Assembly: GCF_001021975.1 (NCBI RefSeq)
Contig: NZ_CP009928.1
Coordinates: 2,170,001-2,234,000, forward strand
Length of the DNA: 64,000 nucleotides
Direction: 5' to 3'
Origin: Chryseobacterium gallinarum
GTDB taxonomy: Bacteria > Bacteroidota > Bacteroidia > Flavobacteriales > Weeksellaceae
Notes under the pieces: generated by a model
What the model was told of the DNA's origin: nothing
The model's database searches: none
What the model saw: the letters and a program-made list of their open reading frames with translations, nothing else
Made by a program: the position numbers and the translations under genes
Shown: piece after piece, positions 1 to 8,467 of the stretch
How the letters are laid out: the number at the start of each line of letters is the position of its first letter
How positions within the stretch are numbered: the stretch's first letter is position 1

Positions 1-1843
1 TGATTGCAATATATCTTTTCCTATCTTGAAAAGTTTCATCAAATTCAGGCAAGCTTATTGGGCTATTAGGATCCTGGGGTCTCTGAACTTTGGTATGTAC
101 GGCGTCATTGAACCCCATCATTAATTCAGAAATGCCATCTCCATCAAGATCCAGTTCCATAAGTCTCAAAGGGGTGGTTTTGAAACTGGTACCACCTTGC
201 ATAGGGTCTATTTCCGGAGTAGTGAGATCATAAACAGATTTAGGAAGAACCTTGGTGTATTGATGCTCTAGTTGATTATTCTGATTAATTGAATATACAA
301 ATAATTGAATATCTTTTGTATCACTGGCAATTTTATAAAAAGCGAATCCCTGCTGGTTTTCCATAATGCCTGCCGGGTTTTTGAATGAAATGGGCAAAGC
401 TTTCTTAAACTCATCTTTTGTAATAGCCAGAGATCCGACGTAGGTAAGTTCAGCCAATCCTTGTGGACGGTCCAGGGCTTTCTTTGCCAGATAAAGACCA
501 GCTGGTTTGTCTATAGGATTGTTACATACAGAATTGAAACCGCTGCCTCCAATACTTCCACAGATTCTGAAAGGCTGATCCTTATATTCTAAGGCATCTA
601 TTTTACCGTCTCCATCAAAATCACCCAATAATCCTGATTCCAAAGAATGACTGGAAGATTGTATCCAGTCAGTTCCTCTTACCGAGTTTTCATATTCAAA
701 GCTGACAGGATTGGCGGCTTCACCTGCTGAATTATATTCAGTGACTTTATTCAGAAACTGATAATTTGTCCCGTTATTATCTTTTTTATATTCAAGACGG
801 TAAGTTTTGAAAGGTTGTAAATGGGAGGTTACAATAATTTCTGAAAGAATTTTATTCTGTGCATGTTCAAGCCCTTGTACAAAAGACTGTTCTTTCAGGT
901 CCCGGTCAATGTATAAGAATTCGATTGAATTAAAATGCGGTTTATTCAATGTTTCATTTCCTCCCCATCCTATGGAAGAGATCCTCATGACACGATTTAA
1001 GGTTCTGAAGCCTCCGGAAGATGATTCAGAAGCATAATTATAGGTAATGTAATTTCCCTGTGCATCTTTCCACTTTACGATATTGTATTCTAAAGGGGTT
1101 GTTACAGTAGGATTACCCCTCATTCCTGGCTGGTATGCGCCATACCAGGCTTGGGATCCGTCTTCAAAAGTAACTTCAAAATGGGCAGGTCCGACATCTT
1201 GTCCATTGACTACATAGGTGCCAACAGATTTAATCTTGAGGTTAGAATATTTTTCAGTCACATATTCAGCCCCATCTTTTCCATATTCGCCTGATTTTAA
1301 TATTAACCGTTGGCCATTGAAACTGTAGTTGTCGGAATAATCTATTTGTACCGGCTTCACCTCACCATGCGTTTCAATAGTTTTACCAATCCTTGAAATA
1401 GATGTGATTCCTGAAAGGTTCCAGCCATATCCTGCAATACCATTTCCCGTACCACTGGTATAGACAAGATTAGCCTGCGGAGCTACGTTTTTCACTCCGG
1501 GAGGTAAAGTGATCGGTAATGTAAATTGTAATTGCCCAGTTCCCGTAACTTCTATATTTCCTTGAGTATCATGGAAACTTTTACCCGTAGGTGCAGAAGT
1601 CCCGCTAGGGTTATTCGACCCTGCATTTGAATTTGTCGGCCCGCCACCCGGATTCTCCGTGGCAGGACCTATTTTAGCCACAAACGGATTCGAAACATCC
1701 GATTGGGCATGAAATCCCTGTGCCATGACCACCGTCTGCGGATCCTGAACCGTCCGGGAGGTGGATTCTGCCTGGTAGAGGATGGTCTGCGAAAAAGCCC
1801 CTACCGAACACATGGATAACATCAATGATGAAAATAATTTCAT
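1..1843 (-). CDS. SpvB/Rhs-type secreted protein, N-terminal part (truncated by window edge)
   Basis: This frame is open from an ATG at 1843 to the window edge, so about 614 codons are visible and the C-terminus is missing. The product begins with a Sec signal peptide (MKLFSSLMLSMCSVGAFSQ). A Gly/Asn/Ser/Pro-rich linker follows, then a block reading LPPGVKNVAPQANLVYTSG and GIAGYGWNLSGITSISR, which is the hallmark of the SpvB / TcB-toxin N-terminal domain. Further on are two Asp-rich calcium-loop stretches (GLLGDFDGDGKIDAL and LDLDGDGISELMMG) typical of FG-GAP/VCBS propeller repeats. In this family the N-terminal part usually precedes Rhs/YD repeats and a variable C-terminal domain, which would lie left of the window. 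It is the last visible gene of a minus-strand operon with the two genes upstream. Family assignment is firm; toxin activity is inference. Confidence 0.85.
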   Translation of the reverse strand, partial: MKLFSSLMLSMCSVGAFSQTILYQAESTSRTVQDPQTVVMAQGFHAQSDVSNPFVAKIGPATENPGGGPTNSNAGSNNPSGTSAPTGKSFHDTQGNIEVTGTGQLQFTLPITLPPGVKNVAPQANLVYTSGTGNGIAGYGWNLSGITSISRIGKTIETHGEVKPVQIDYSDNYSFNGQRLILKSGEYGKDGAEYVTEKYSNLKIKSVGTYVVNGQDVGPAHFEVTFEDGSQAWYGAYQPGMRGNPTVTTPLEYNIVKWKDAQGNYITYNYASESSSGGFRTLNRVMRISSIGWGGNETLNKPHFNSIEFLYIDRDLKEQSFVQGLEHAQNKILSEIIVTSHLQPFKTYRLEYKKDNNGTNYQFLNKVTEYNSAGEAANPVSFEYENSVRGTDWIQSSSHSLESGLLGDFDGDGKIDALEYKDQPFRICGSIGGSGFNSVCNNPIDKPAGLYLAKKALDRPQGLAELTYVGSLAITKDEFKKALPISFKNPAGIMENQQGFAFYKIASDTKDIQLFVYSINQNNQLEHQYTKVLPKSVYDLTTPEIDPMQGGTSFKTTPLRLMELDLDGDGISELMMGFNDAVHTKVQRPQDPNSPISLPEFDETFQDRKRYIAI

Positions 1844-1950
1844 TGTTATTAGTTGTTTGTTATGATAATTTGTAATTGATGAGATAGGAATACCATCCTG
1901 ATAACATTGAGATATCTTTGAATTTTTCAACGTTAAATAGTTCCTGCCTT

Positions 1951-2436
1951 TTATCTTTTAGTCACATTTCTTCCAAAGACTCTTCCGTCTTTTAACGTAA
2001 AGCGAAGAATGTAAACACCCCAATCGTATCCGGTCATATTGATTTTTATCTTACGTCCTAAATCCGGTGAATTCTGCTGCTGGAATTTCCAGTGAACTGT
2101 ACTATGCTGGTACAACGATACGGATTCAATCAATCCGTCTACTTCTTCAGTCCAGTCAATGGTTAGATAATCATTTACCGGGACAGGATAGAGCCTTATT
2201 TGTTTCCAGAATGTTTTTTCATCAATAGCAGGAGTTTGTTGGGTAACAGCTGCTACCTTTGCTTCCTCCTGTACTTTGACTTCTTTTGTAATAATCTCGT
2301 CGGCTTTTTTAGCGGATACGTTAGTACCCCTGTACCGTTGGTTTCCGGCTTCATCATATTTGAAATAGACTTCAGTTTGTGAATAGCCCAGAAAACCTAC
2401 CAACAAAGAAACTATTGAAAATAATTTTCTTTTCAT
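1951..2436 (-). CDS. Small secreted protein with T9SS-type C-terminal sorting domain
   Basis: This is a 161-residue protein with a signal peptide ending at YSQ (residues 1-20). A linker rich in Lys, Glu, Val and Ala follows. The C-terminal ~85 residues resemble the Bacteroidota type IX secretion sorting domain: a LYPVPVNDYLTIDW strand near residue 82, an MTGYDWGVYILRF strand, and a basic end (GRNVTKR). The segment after the signal peptide (YFKYDEAGNQRYRG) resembles a YD-repeat fragment. It starts 6 bp after the stop of the upstream coiled-coil gene and lies 107 bp before the SpvB/Rhs gene, so the three are probably co-transcribed. Its function is unknown; a role as a small partner exported with the Rhs-like protein is inference. 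Confidence 0.8.
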   Translation of the reverse strand: MKRKLFSIVSLLVGFLGYSQTEVYFKYDEAGNQRYRGTNVSAKKADEIITKEVKVQEEAKVAAVTQQTPAIDEKTFWKQIRLYPVPVNDYLTIDWTEEVDGLIESVSLYQHSTVHWKFQQQNSPDLGRKIKINMTGYDWGVYILRFTLKDGRVFGRNVTKR

Positions 2437-2442
2437 GGTATT

Positions 2443-3270
2443 TTATTTTTTTGCAGAAAGCAATTGTTGTACCTGTGCTTTTAGTTCTTTAATCTCTTCA
2501 GATTGTGATTTTAACTGTTTGTTCTGCTCAATGGAATAAAGGGTTAATTCTTCTATTTTCTCCAAAAGCTTAGCATCCATTTCTCCTAAATTAATTCCGT
2601 CTTTCTCTACTTCTTTGGCAGAAGGGATGTTTGGTAAATGTCCTTTTTCTGAAATATGCCTTTCTACCTCTTCCAAAGAGCGAAGTTTATAATCTTTTTT
2701 GAAGACATAGTCTGCCCAGCCGTTAGCCGCAGGGTTTTCAACTTTTACCTGTTGTGCTTTGATTCCCTTGCCCACATACAGGGTAAAATTAGGATCATTA
2801 TCATACAGCTCCGTTCCCATCGTTACCTTTCCTGTGTTGAAAAGTACCAGTAAACTTTTGTGGACCCCATCAGAAAAACGGACTCTTGAGATTCCCGGTG
2901 AGTTAGGAGTGCTGGTATCTGCATTAGGATCAATGGCATTATCATTATCCATATGGATATTCAGATTTTGCCCGCTTAATAACCTCATCACAGCATCATT
3001 TGGTTGTGCCCATTGGGAGTAACAACGGCTGCACGGAGCAAGGGCCAGCTGTAAGTTTCCGGTTCCAGGAGCTCCGCTTCCGATATTGATGCTCTGGCCC
3101 TCCAGTTTAAAGATCTGTTTGTTGTTTTGTCTAAAAACAATTGGCTTGTCATCTGTTGTTCCGATAAAGTGAGTTGAAGGATTGGTTCCAACATTCCCGG
3201 TAGTGTTCCAGCTTTGTGCGAAAATGCCGGATGCCGCCATCATAAAGGCGAATAGTAATGTACGTTTCAT
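2443..3270 (-). CDS. Secreted tail-fibre-like protein with C-terminal coiled coil
   Basis: This is a 275-residue protein with a signal peptide ending at GIFAQ. The middle has short Gly/Asn-rich beta-strand repeats such as [18 protein letters not shown]. The C-terminal part reads [20 protein letters not shown] and runs into a long heptad coiled coil (about residues 215-272). This arrangement is common in Bacteroidota proteins that resemble the end of phage tail fibres and S74 intramolecular chaperone proteins, but I do not see the Ser-Lys catalytic dyad. It is the first gene of the minus-strand operon with the T9SS-sorted protein and the SpvB/Rhs gene. A structural or trimerisation role is inference; no enzymatic motif is seen. 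Confidence 0.75.
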   Translation of the reverse strand: MKRTLLFAFMMAASGIFAQSWNTTGNVGTNPSTHFIGTTDDKPIVFRQNNKQIFKLEGQSINIGSGAPGTGNLQLALAPCSRCYSQWAQPNDAVMRLLSGQNLNIHMDNDNAIDPNADTSTPNSPGISRVRFSDGVHKSLLVLFNTGKVTMGTELYDNDPNFTLYVGKGIKAQQVKVENPAANGWADYVFKKDYKLRSLEEVERHISEKGHLPNIPSAKEVEKDGINLGEMDAKLLEKIEELTLYSIEQNKQLKSQSEEIKELKAQVQQLLSAKK

Positions 3271-3301
3271 TGAAAAGTTTTTAAATTTGTTATTCTCAGT
3301 A

Positions 3302-3309
3302 CAAATTTA
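3302..3309 (-). promoter_or_regulatory. Candidate -7 element for the 3270-1 operon
   Basis: On the minus strand this reads TAAATTTG, a full match to the Bacteroidota -7 consensus TAnnTTTG. It lies about 31 bp upstream of the ATG at 3270. No convincing TTG is seen at the -33 position. Confidence 0.5.
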
Positions 3310-3534
3310 ACACTTTTTTATTTTAGTCACTTTTTGGTGTCTTGTGATTTAAGTCATATAAAAAAGGCTTATCTTTAGATGAAATTTACTATCAATTACA
3401 AATCCTTTTGAATCAGTAAAAAGAATGGTATTTATTTTGATGATTACTGCCAAAGAAACACTCATGAAAATGAGAAGAATGACTTTAAGTTCTTCTAAGT
3501 TTCAATAGAAACCGTTCATTTTAGAAAAAAACTT

Positions 3535-3542
3535 TACCTTTG
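3535..3542 (+). promoter_or_regulatory. -7 element of the DUF6660 gene
   Basis: TACCTTTG matches TAnnTTTG and ends only 5 bp before the ATG at 3548. Initiation at the usual distance would give a transcript with almost no leader. Confidence 0.5.
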
Positions 3543-3547
3543 TTGCA

Positions 3548-3871
3548 ATGAACCTGTTAAGATGGATACTGGCAATTTATTTCATGGCGTTATCTTTGAT
3601 GCCATGTGAAGATGTGTCCCGTCCATTGGATTCTAACGGTAATAAAATATCTTCATCTATCCAAGGAGCTCACTCTACAGAAAAGGGAGATGTTTGTTCA
3701 CCACTTTGTGCCTGCAGCTGTTGCCAGATTACGGCTTCAGCTTTTAAAATGGATCCTTTGTTAGAAGTTCCCGAGCAGATTCAGGCTTATTTCTCTAAGA
3801 AAATCTTATTTCAGAAAAACGACTTTGCCTATCAGGTGTATGACCCTATCTGGCAACCTCCTAAGATTTAA
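3548..3871 (+). CDS. DUF6660-like small Cys-rich exported peptide
   Basis: This is a 107-residue protein with one N-terminal hydrophobic segment (residues 4-19, ending at MPC). A polar stretch leads to a cysteine cluster CSPLCACSCCQ near residue 50. The tail is aromatic (VYDPIWQPPKI). Size, N-terminus and the CSP-C-C-CC pattern fit the DUF6660 family, small Bacteroidota proteins often encoded beside heavy-metal RND pumps. Here it directly precedes such a pump by 140 bp and is the first gene of the metal island. Periplasmic metal binding through the cysteines is a reasonable inference; no function is established. Confidence 0.75.
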   Translation: MNLLRWILAIYFMALSLMPCEDVSRPLDSNGNKISSSIQGAHSTEKGDVCSPLCACSCCQITASAFKMDPLLEVPEQIQAYFSKKILFQKNDFAYQVYDPIWQPPKI

Positions 3872-3920
3872 TTTTTATTGACTTATCAGAAAGCTGTGCT
3901 TTCTAAACCGTGTTTGAAAC

Positions 3921-3958
3921 TTTGCAATACCATTGCAGGGGCTTTCAGAATATTTTTG
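3921..3958 (+). promoter_or_regulatory. Operator-promoter of the RND pump: palindrome plus -7 box
   Basis: The palindrome TGCAATACCATTGCA (3923-3937, arms of 6 bp) is followed after 13 bp by TATTTTTG (3951-3958), a Bacteroidota -7 box. TTG at 3933-3935 lies 15 bp before the -7 box. The same palindrome with identical spacing to its -7 box lies before the P-type ATPase gene (12050-12087). The likely ligand is the Fur-family regulator encoded at 11640-12059; that assignment is inference. Confidence 0.6.
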
Positions 3959-4011
3959 CTGCAGTATTTTAGGCTGTTAGCATTATTTTCAATAAAAATT
4001 CAATAAAAATC

Positions 4012-7000
4012 GTGTTAGATAAAATCATACAATTCAGTATTAAAAATAAGGTCATTATCGGTATTATGACCCTTTTGCTGATCATCTGGGGAACATGGAG
4101 TGCAACCAGGCTCCCTGTTGATGCTGTGCCCGACATTACCAATAATCAGGTGCAGATTATTACCGTTTGCCCCACATTGGCAGGGCAGGAAGTGGAGCAG
4201 TTGGTAACCTTTCCCATTGAACAGAGTATAGCCAATGTGCCGGATATTCAGGAAACAAGAAGTATATCAAGATTCGGGCTCTCTGTGATTACCGTTGTTT
4301 TCAAAGAAGATGTTAATATTTACTTTGCGAGACAGCTGATCAGCGAACAGTTGAAAAATGCAGTTGAGGAAATTCCGAAAGGAGTAGGAACCCCTGAGCT
4401 AGCTCCTGTGAGTACGGGTCTGGGGGAAATCTATCAATATATTCTTCATCCTAAAAAAGGGAGTGAGAAAAAGTACAATGCTAAAGAACTCAGAACCATG
4501 CAGGATTGGATTGTTCGCAGGCAGCTCAACGGAACACCGGGCGTTGCTGAGATCAACAGTTTTGGAGGTGAATTAAAACAATATGAAGTCGCTATAGACC
4601 CCAACCGCCTGAAGGCAATGGATATCAGCATTACAGACATATTTACAGCACTTGAAAAAAATAACCAGAATACAGGAGGGGCTTATATTGATAAAAAGCC
4701 CAATGCTTATTTTATCCGTGGAATCGGGTTGGTAAGTTCCCTGGAAGATATTAAAAATATAGCCGTAAAAAATGAAACGGGGAGTGTGCCGATATTCGTC
4801 AAAGATGTGGCCGATGTCCGGTTAGGAAGTGCCGTCCGATATGGAGCATTGACGTATAATGGAAAAGTAGATGCTGTGGGAGGAGTTGTTATGATGTTGA
4901 AAGGAGCCAACAGTAACGAAGTGGTGAACAATATCAAAGCTAAAATCCCTACCATTCAGAAATCACTTCCGGATGATGTAGTGATAGAACCGTTCTTGGA
5001 CAGGACAGATTTAGTGAGCAGGGCGATAAATACTGTTGAAAAAAACCTGATGGAAGGTGCATTGATTGTTATTTTTGTTCTTGTTGTCTTCCTGGGTAAC
5101 CTGAGAGCCGGACTTATCGTTGCATCAGCCATTCCGCTTTCTTTATTATTTGCTTTGGGAATGATGAATGTTTTTGGGGTTAGTGCCAACCTGATGAGCT
5201 TAGGAGCTATTGATTTCGGGCTGATTGTGGATGGAGCGGTAATTATCGTTGAAGCAACCCTGCATCTCCTGCATAACAAAAATTATAACGGCAAGCTCAG
5301 CCAGATTCAGATGGATCAGGAAGTAGGAACTGCAGCTTCCAAAATGATGAACAGTGCCATATTCGGGCAGATTATCATCCTTATTGTGTATGTTCCCATC
5401 CTTACTCTGGCAGGAGTAGAAGGGAAGATGTTTACGCCAATGGCTAAAACAGTAGGCTTTGCAATTATTGGGGCAACAATATTATCGGTTACGTATATTC
5501 CGATGATGAGTGCCCTGTTTCTATCTAAAAAGATTTCCCATAAAGAGACTCTTTCAGATAAAATGATGAATGCATTACAGAAGATTTATCAGCCATTGCT
5601 GCGGAAAGCAATTAAAATAAAATATGTTATCGTCTCAGCAACGGTATTGATATTTGTAATAGCGGCTTTCATCTTTAAGAATATGGGTGGAGAATTTATT
5701 CCACAGCTACAGGAAGGAGATTTTGCATTTCACTGTATCTTACCTCAAGGAAGCTCGCTGAGCCAGAGTATTGAAACATCTATGCAGGCATCCCGGATTA
5801 TCAAACAGTTTGATGAGGTGAAAATGGTCGTAGGGAAAACCGGTTCAGCTGAAGTTCCTACAGACCCCATGCCGCCTGAAGCCACTGATATGATTATAGT
5901 ATTGAAACCACAAAGTGAATGGAAAACCAAAAAATCCTACAACGAACTGGGAGATGAGATCAGTGAAAAACTGGAAGCTATTCCGGGGGTGTTCTTTGAG
6001 AAAAATCAACCGATTCAGATGCGTTTTAATGAACTGATGACAGGGATCAGACAGGATGTAGCTGTTAAAATTTTTGGAGAAAACCTTGATTCACTGGCAG
6101 TATATGCTGATAAAGTAGGAAAGGTAATCCAAACGGTTGATGGAGCTACTGCCCCCCAGATTGAAAGAGTGAGCGGTTTGCCTCAGATCAATGTACAATA
6201 CGACCGGACAAGAATTGCCAACTACGGATTGAATATCGAAGACGTCAACAATGCGGTAAGTACGGCATTTGCCGGTAAAGCAGCCGGACAGGTTTTTGAA
6301 AACGAAAGACGTTTCGATTTGGTGGTCCGCCTGGACAGTCTCCACAGATCAGATATCTCGGATGTTAACAATTTAATGATCACTACTGCTACCGGTGCAC
6401 AAATTCCATTATCACAGGTGGCTAATGTAAGCTACAAGCTTGGTCCGGCACAGATTAGCCGTGAGCAGGGAAAACGCAGAATTGTAATAGGATTTAATGT
6501 AAAAGGCCGAGATGTGGAAAGTGTGGTAAGAGATATCCAGGCAAAACTGGATAAAGATATCAAACTGCCTTCAGGGTATTACTTTACCTATGGCGGACAG
6601 TTTGAAAACCTGCAGGAAGCGAGTAAGCGTCTGATGATTGCAGTACCGGTATCCCTGTTTCTTATTTTCATGCTGCTGTATTTCACCTTTCATTCATTCA
6701 AACAGGCCGGATTGATCTTTACAGCGATTCCAATGAGTGCTATAGGAGGAATATTTGCGTTGCTTCTCAGGGATATGCCGTTCAGTATCAGTGCGGGAAT
6801 AGGATTTATCGCGCTCTTTGGAGTAGCCGTGCTCAACGGAATTGTTTTGATCGGAACGTTTAACCAGCTTGAAAAAGAAGGAGAAACCGATCTTCTGAAA
6901 AGGGTGTATGAGGGAACGAAAAGCAGATTGAGACCGGTTTTAATGACGGCTACAGTAGCTTCATTAGGGTTCCTGCCGATGGCCATTTCCACAGGAGCAG

Positions 7001-8376
7001 GAGCAGAGGTTCAGAAACCTTTGGCAACGGTAGTAATCGGTGGCCTTGTATCAGCCACATTCCTTACCTTGTTTGTTCTGCCGATGCTGTATATTATTTT
7101 TAACACAAAGATTTTGAAAAGAAAGAAAAATAACCCGGGAACTTTTACCATTGTTCTTATTGTAGGGCTGATGATGATGGGGCAGACTTTTAACGCCCAG
7201 TCCAGACCGATCTCCGTAGAACAGGCGGTGCAGATGGCAATGGACAATAATTTAACCTTACAATCAAAAGATTTAAGTATTAAATCGGCAGAAGCGTTGA
7301 GGCCAACTGCCAAAGAGCTTCCTAAATTAAGCTTTGAAGCCCAGTTGGGACAATACAACAGTCCGAAGTTTGACCAGTCTTTTGCCATTTCACAGAGTAT
7401 TCCCTTCCCAACACTTTTTAAAGCAAGAAAGGACCTGATCAATGAAAATATAAAAAGTAAAAAAATTGATAAGGAAATCACTGCCAATGAGCTGATAAGA
7501 CAGGTCCGGACCTATTATTATCAGATTGAATATCTTCAATACAATAAAGCACAGCTTACCAGCCTCGACGCGGTATACGAGGATTTTATCAGGATTGCAA
7601 CAGTAAGATTCAAGGCAGGAGATATCAAGAAAATTGAAATCAGCACAGCAGAAACCCAGAAAGGAGAAATTGACCTGCTGCTCAGACAGAACGAAGTATA
7701 TTTAAATAATGCCTATAAGAATTTAAAAACCATTTTAAATACTGCCGAAAATTTTGAAGTTCCGTTCAACCAGAATTATGAACCTTTAAAAGCGGAGAGC
7801 GTATTGGATAGTACCGTAGTTGCTAACAATCCATCCGTAAAGGCTTTTTACCAGGAAATGGAAATTGCGGAGAAAAATAAAAAGGTTGAAAAATCCCTTG
7901 GGCTTCCTGATTTCAGTTTGGGATATACCAATCAGTCGTTGATAGGCTTTCATACGGTAAACGGGCAAGAGATGTATTATGGAGCAGGAAACCGGTTCAA
8001 CTCTGCAACAGTAGGAGTTGCCATTCCATTGACTTTCGGAGCTACAAAGGCAAGAATCCAGGCATTGGAATATGAAAAGCAGGTTGCTGAAACCAATGCA
8101 AAAATGCAGCAGAAACAGCTTACCACCCAACTGGAAAATGCGCTTAATCAGTATCAGCAGGATATGCAGCAATATGAGTACTACATCAATCAGGCTTTGC
8201 CCAATGCTGAAAAAATTGTGAAAGCGGCTCAACTGGGATACAAAACAGGAGAAATCTCTTATGTAGAATATCTTTTTGCCTTGCAGACAGCTACCAGTAT
8301 TCAGCTGAAATACCTGGAATCTATTCAGCAGGTCAATCAATCTGTAGTTACTATTAATTCAATCATTAATAAATAA
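4012..8376 (+). CDS. CzcA/CusA-family heavy-metal RND pump fused to a TolC-like outer-membrane channel
   Basis: This 1454-residue fusion starts at GTG. Residues 1 to about 1035 are a complete HME-RND inner-membrane pump: N-terminal helix, periplasmic porter domains (FGLSVITVVF, TGLGEIYQY), and the TM4 motif DFGLIVDGAVIIVEA with both acidic proton-relay residues, as in divalent-cation CzcA pumps. After the last helix and a basic linker (KILKRKKNN), residues ~1043-1063 form a second signal-like sequence ending at FNAQ. The remaining ~390 residues are a TolC/OEP protein (SVEQAVQMAMDNNLTLQSKDL, coiled coils, amphipathic strands). The partner adaptor gene starts just downstream. This encodes two subunits of a tripartite Zn/Co/Cd-type efflux system in one frame; cleavage at the internal signal is inference. 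Confidence 0.92.
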   Translation: MLDKIIQFSIKNKVIIGIMTLLLIIWGTWSATRLPVDAVPDITNNQVQIITVCPTLAGQEVEQLVTFPIEQSIANVPDIQETRSISRFGLSVITVVFKEDVNIYFARQLISEQLKNAVEEIPKGVGTPELAPVSTGLGEIYQYILHPKKGSEKKYNAKELRTMQDWIVRRQLNGTPGVAEINSFGGELKQYEVAIDPNRLKAMDISITDIFTALEKNNQNTGGAYIDKKPNAYFIRGIGLVSSLEDIKNIAVKNETGSVPIFVKDVADVRLGSAVRYGALTYNGKVDAVGGVVMMLKGANSNEVVNNIKAKIPTIQKSLPDDVVIEPFLDRTDLVSRAINTVEKNLMEGALIVIFVLVVFLGNLRAGLIVASAIPLSLLFALGMMNVFGVSANLMSLGAIDFGLIVDGAVIIVEATLHLLHNKNYNGKLSQIQMDQEVGTAASKMMNSAIFGQIIILIVYVPILTLAGVEGKMFTPMAKTVGFAIIGATILSVTYIPMMSALFLSKKISHKETLSDKMMNALQKIYQPLLRKAIKIKYVIVSATVLIFVIAAFIFKNMGGEFIPQLQEGDFAFHCILPQGSSLSQSIETSMQASRIIKQFDEVKMVVGKTGSAEVPTDPMPPEATDMIIVLKPQSEWKTKKSYNELGDEISEKLEAIPGVFFEKNQPIQMRFNELMTGIRQDVAVKIFGENLDSLAVYADKVGKVIQTVDGATAPQIERVSGLPQINVQYDRTRIANYGLNIEDVNNAVSTAFAGKAAGQVFENERRFDLVVRLDSLHRSDISDVNNLMITTATGAQIPLSQVANVSYKLGPAQISREQGKRRIVIGFNVKGRDVESVVRDIQAKLDKDIKLPSGYYFTYGGQFENLQEASKRLMIAVPVSLFLIFMLLYFTFHSFKQAGLIFTAIPMSAIGGIFALLLRDMPFSISAGIGFIALFGVAVLNGIVLIGTFNQLEKEGETDLLKRVYEGTKSRLRPVLMTATVASLGFLPMAISTGAGAEVQKPLATVVIGGLVSATFLTLFVLPMLYIIFNTKILKRKKNNPGTFTIVLIVGLMMMGQTFNAQSRPISVEQAVQMAMDNNLTLQSKDLSIKSAEALRPTAKELPKLSFEAQLGQYNSPKFDQSFAISQSIPFPTLFKARKDLINENIKSKKIDKEITANELIRQVRTYYYQIEYLQYNKAQLTSLDAVYEDFIRIATVRFKAGDIKKIEISTAETQKGEIDLLLRQNEVYLNNAYKNLKTILNTAENFEVPFNQNYEPLKAESVLDSTVVANNPSVKAFYQEMEIAEKNKKVEKSLGLPDFSLGYTNQSLIGFHTVNGQEMYYGAGNRFNSATVGVAIPLTFGATKARIQALEYEKQVAETNAKMQQKQLTTQLENALNQYQQDMQQYEYYINQALPNAEKIVKAAQLGYKTGEISYVEYLFALQTATSIQLKYLESIQQVNQSVVTINSIINK

Positions 8377-8467
8377 TATGAAATCGCTTTTAATACAATT
8401 CACCGGCAAAAAAATAAAAACGGGAGCAGCGATGATCCATGACTTTATAAAAAATAAATATTTGCAT

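Noticed and set aside
807..1037. 76-codon plus-strand frame
   Set aside because: It lies antisense to the SpvB/Rhs gene, whose frame is open and has clear family motifs.
2443..3270. Prophage tail-fibre gene
   Set aside because: The protein has a signal peptide, its operon neighbours are a T9SS-sorted and an SpvB/Rhs protein, and no other phage gene is present.
7011..7487. 158-codon antisense frame across the pump-channel junction
   Set aside because: It mirrors conserved coding sequence of the fusion, shows no motif, and has no promoter.
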